A stretch of 14,269 bases of DNA from an uncultured Dyadobacter sp. (lineage in GTDB: Bacteria > Bacteroidota > Bacteroidia > Cytophagales > Spirosomataceae): positions 1-14,269 of the forward strand of contig CALGRQ010000344.1 of NCBI GenBank assembly GCA_937880795.1, in the 5' to 3' direction. Positions within the stretch are counted from its first letter, which is position 1; each line of letters opens with the position of its first letter. The position numbers and the translations under genes were made by a program. Below are positions 14,168-14,269 of this stretch, piece by piece. Below the pieces are notes generated by a model. That model was not told where the DNA came from and ran no database searches. It was given only the letters and a program-made list of their open reading frames with translations.

Positions 14168-14269
14168 GATTACGGAGGGTGTGTAACATGTGAAACAATC
14201 GAAGCTGAAAGAACTACCAACTTTCTTTTTTACATATACGTGACAATAGAGATAAGTAACAAAAAAGGG

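Overview
The window reads as a chromosomal segment from a Bacteroidota member, most likely of the Cytophagales. The evidence is a large outer-membrane TonB-dependent receptor with an N-terminal carboxypeptidase-regulatory-like domain, the Bacteroidota form of TatC, a free-standing mannose-1-phosphate guanylyltransferase, A-rich translation starts without clear Shine-Dalgarno sites, and two promoter candidates of the Bacteroidota type (TAnnTTTG, one with an upstream TTTG). Genes are densely packed on both strands. I see no tRNA, rRNA, insertion sequence, phage gene or CRISPR array.

Layout from left to right. The 3' end of upp (uracil salvage, +) is followed by a bidirectional terminator and the convergent TonB-dependent receptor gene (-). 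An AT-rich divergent spacer of about 300 bp separates the receptor from manC (+), which makes GDP-mannose. manC converges on recF (-), and a 14-bp hairpin covers both gene ends and includes the recF stop codon. recF diverges from pdhA (+), which stands alone with its own terminator. tatC (+) follows and abuts the stop codon of the convergent PLP-enzyme gene; the tatC terminator lies inside that gene's 3' coding end. A likely four-gene minus-strand operon occupies 11792 to 7999: a CBS/ACT-like protein, nadK, a dipeptide epimerase and a divergent alpha-oxoamine-synthase-fold enzyme, with a good promoter candidate in front. Next come an independently terminated alpha/beta hydrolase (-), a 465-bp non-coding gap, and a short WbpM/CapD-type nucleotide-sugar dehydratase gene (-). 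The frame of that last gene stays open to the window edge.

Most of the content is housekeeping: pyrimidine salvage, NADP supply, pyruvate oxidation, DNA repair, protein export and sugar-nucleotide supply for surface polysaccharides. The less explained parts are the four-gene operon (a PLP enzyme of unknown reaction next to a dipeptide epimerase, led by a possible nucleotide/amino-acid sensor and NAD kinase), an Ala-rich segment of about 90 residues in the receptor barrel, and the compact convergent gene ends where terminator hairpins are built into coding sequence. I found no clear new defence, mobile or secretion system, and I do not claim one.
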